In this document: positions 23,389 through 24,260 of the stretch, piece by piece
How the letters are laid out: each line of letters opens with the position of its first letter
How positions within the stretch are numbered: the stretch's first letter is position 1
NCBI GenBank assembly: GCA_963601575.1
Contig: CAVCFO010000026.1
Location: 1 to 24,260, forward strand
Reading direction: 5' to 3'
From: CAG-238 sp963601575
GTDB taxonomy: Bacteria; Bacillota; Clostridia; Peptostreptococcales; Anaerovoracaceae
Length of the DNA stretch: 24,260 nt
Notes under the pieces: model-generated
Database searches by the model: none
What the model was told of the DNA's origin: nothing
What the model saw: the letters and a program-made list of their open reading frames with translations, nothing else
Program-made: the position numbers and the translations under genes

Positions 23389-23417
23389 TTGACATCGTAG
23401 TATTTGATGGCTATAAT
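23389..23417 (+). promoter_or_regulatory. Consensus sigma-A promoter of the toxin-antitoxin operon
   Basis: TTGACA (23389-23394), 17-bp spacer, TATAAT (23412-23417): a perfect consensus promoter. The transcript leader is about 70 bases. Confidence 0.88.
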
Positions 23418-23433
23418 ATGGTTATGATACTAC
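23397..23433 (+). promoter_or_regulatory. Inverted repeat spanning the toxin-antitoxin promoter, likely operator
   Basis: GTAGTAT (23397-23403) and ATACTAC (23427-23433) are perfect 7-bp arms flanking the -10 box. YefM/Phd antitoxins commonly autorepress by binding such dyads over their own promoter; binding here is inference. Confidence 0.6.
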
Positions 23434-23496
23434 TATATAAAATCCGTCAGAAAGCTCTCGAAGATTTCCGCGTTATAAATTTCGGAGGTGCAATTT

Positions 23497-23763
23497 ATGA
23501 ACATTCGACCATCAGCGGCTATACGCCAAAATTACAACGAGATTGCAGATATGTGCAGACAAACAGAGGAACCTGTTTTTTTGACGAAAAACGGCGAAGG
23601 CGATTTAGTGGTTATGGATATTGAAACATATAACCGCAGAGAAAAATTGCTAAAACTCCGCGAGAAGCTGCTTGCCGTTGAAGAGGACAGAATGAGGGGA
23701 AGCAGAGGCTGCACTCTTGATGAACTGGACGCTTACCTCGACGAAATCATTGCGGGGGTATAA
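23497..23763 (+). CDS. YefM/Phd-family antitoxin
   Basis: An 88-residue protein. The N-terminal half has the Phd/YefM DNA-binding fold pattern (MNIRPSAAIRQNYNEIAD, then EPVFLTKNGEGDLVVMDIETY). The C-terminal half is helical and charged and would wrap the toxin. GGAGGTG lies 6 bp before the ATG; an in-frame GTG at 23488 is part of that ribosome site. The toxin gene begins 3 bp after its stop codon. The expected role is to neutralise the toxin and autorepress the operon. Confidence 0.9.
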   Translation: MNIRPSAAIRQNYNEIADMCRQTEEPVFLTKNGEGDLVVMDIETYNRREKLLKLREKLLAVEEDRMRGSRGCTLDELDAYLDEIIAGV

Positions 23764-23766
23764 CCC

Positions 23767-24135
23767 ATGGGAGAGGATAAGAAATATAAGGTCATCATTT
23801 CAGACCGGGCAAAGGCAATGCTGGGGACGCATATCCGCTTTATTTCGCAGGTGAACAAACAGGCGGCGACAGAAAAAAAGAGAGATATTATGGCAGCAAT
23901 ACGATCTCTTTCAAGAATGCCGCATCGCTTTCCGTTTTTCGACGCACCATATATCAAGCCAAATAAGTATCATAAGATGTTTATCGAAAATTGGTATCTT
24001 GTTCTTTATCAGATTCAAGATGAAACGGTATATGTGGAATATATTCTTGATTGCCGCCGGAATTGCGACATATGCGGCGAAAAAGGACATATGCTAAACG
24101 ACAGCGCCCGGATGTTATACGAGGCGAGTAAATAG
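23767..24135 (+). CDS. RelE/ParE-family toxin with extended Cys/His C-terminus
   Basis: A 122-residue protein of the RelE/ParE superfamily. The pattern SLSRMPHRFPFFDAPYIKPNKYHKMFIENWYLVLYQIQDETVYVEYILDCR is typical for clostridial members, which would cleave mRNA at the ribosome or inhibit gyrase. Relatives usually end soon after the DCR segment; here about 25 residues follow, with Cys96, Cys100, Cys103 and His108 in a C-X2-C-X4-H pattern that could bind a metal. GGGGGT lies about 7 bp before the ATG. It forms an operon with the antitoxin. Which target it has is not resolvable from sequence. Confidence 0.87.
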   Translation: MGEDKKYKVIISDRAKAMLGTHIRFISQVNKQAATEKKRDIMAAIRSLSRMPHRFPFFDAPYIKPNKYHKMFIENWYLVLYQIQDETVYVEYILDCRRNCDICGEKGHMLNDSARMLYEASK

Positions 24136-24146
24136 ATGAGGATAAG

Positions 24147-24172
24147 AAAAGCGGCTCTCCTGAGCCGCTTTT
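24147..24172. terminator. Bidirectional terminator after the toxin gene
   Basis: AAAAGCGGCTC, loop TCCT, GAGCCGCTTTT: a perfect 11-bp stem with A and T tracts on the two sides, so it can serve the toxin operon and the convergent minus-strand gene. Confidence 0.92.
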
Positions 24173-24190
24173 ATACAAACCACATTTTCG

Positions 24191-24260
24191 CTACAGTGCC
24201 TCGACCTCCTGCACGGAGAGCCCGGTGATTTTGGCGATGAGTTCCTTCGCCATGCCTTCC
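24191..24260 (-). CDS. C-terminal tail of a minus-strand gene, possibly Rpn/PD-(D/E)XK transposase-like nuclease
   Basis: Reading the minus strand from the window edge gives 22 codons, EGMAKELIAKITGLSVQEVEAL, then TAG at 24193-24191. This matches the helix-turn-helix-like tail (GLSxxEIxxL) seen at the ends of Rpn-family recombination-promoting nucleases and related proteins. The bulk of the gene lies outside the window, so the identity is tentative. Its end lies 18 bp from the shared terminator. Confidence 0.45.
   Translation of the reverse strand, partial: EGMAKELIAKITGLSVQEVEAL

Noticed and set aside
23181..23624. A 147-codon plus-strand open frame before the antitoxin.
   Set aside because: It crosses a consensus promoter and overlaps the antitoxin in another frame; its composition is not protein-like.

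Overview
The window looks like a stretch of chromosome from an anaerobic, mid-GC Firmicute of the class Clostridia. Evidence: an oxygen-sensitive glycyl radical enzyme with its activase, a split two-gene transketolase, the murB-PHP gene order common in Clostridia, purine-rich Shine-Dalgarno sites at most starts, sigma-A type promoters, and TTG/GTG/ATG start usage. No rRNA, tRNA, CRISPR array or insertion sequence was found. A family-level placement cannot be made from the sequence alone.

Layout. (1) 1-845: the 3' end of an AAA-ATPase-like/PD-(D/E)XK protein and its terminator. (2) 912-3307: a heavy-metal efflux operon. It has a near-consensus promoter carrying two ArsR/SmtB-type dyads, a stand-alone HMA metal-binding protein, a Zn/Cd-type P1B ATPase and a terminator. 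(3) 3314-9818: a catabolic-looking block made of a hairpin-rich leader, a glycyl radical enzyme (GRE) of unassigned substrate, its radical-SAM activase, an NhaC-family antiporter, an ABM-domain protein and a LysR regulator. (4) 12128-9835, minus strand: a metallophosphoesterase, D-serine dehydratase (dsdA) and an ArsR repressor with the four ligands of a CzrA/SmtB zinc site. (5) 12198-18102, plus strand: AI-2E family permease, murB, PHP phosphoesterase, mgtE and an NAD(P)HX dehydratase carrying large Ala/Pro-rich repeat insertions. (6) 18106-19981: promoter and split transketolase. (7) 20016-23155: an FHA-SEDS (FtsW/RodA) fusion overlapping a class B penicillin-binding protein. (8) 23156-24172: a hairpin-rich non-coding stretch, then a YefM/Phd-RelE/ParE toxin-antitoxin pair with a consensus promoter and a strong terminator. 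(9) 24191-24260: the 3' tail of a minus-strand gene.

How the parts may work together. The metal-efflux promoter has two dyads of the type bound by ArsR-family metal sensors, and the only such sensor visible is the minus-strand arsR about 7 kb away, so a trans link is plausible. The ABM gene has a block similar to the -10 and half operator of the efflux promoter (18 of 20 bases). The GRE, activase and antiporter look like one pathway for importing and cleaving a small molecule under anaerobic conditions; the substrate is unknown. MurB, the FHA-SEDS protein and the PBP all serve peptidoglycan synthesis. The most unusual items are the repeat-expanded NAD(P)HX dehydratase, the cysteine-rich C-terminus of the GRE, the dsdA-arsR coupling and the Cys/His tail on the RelE-like toxin.
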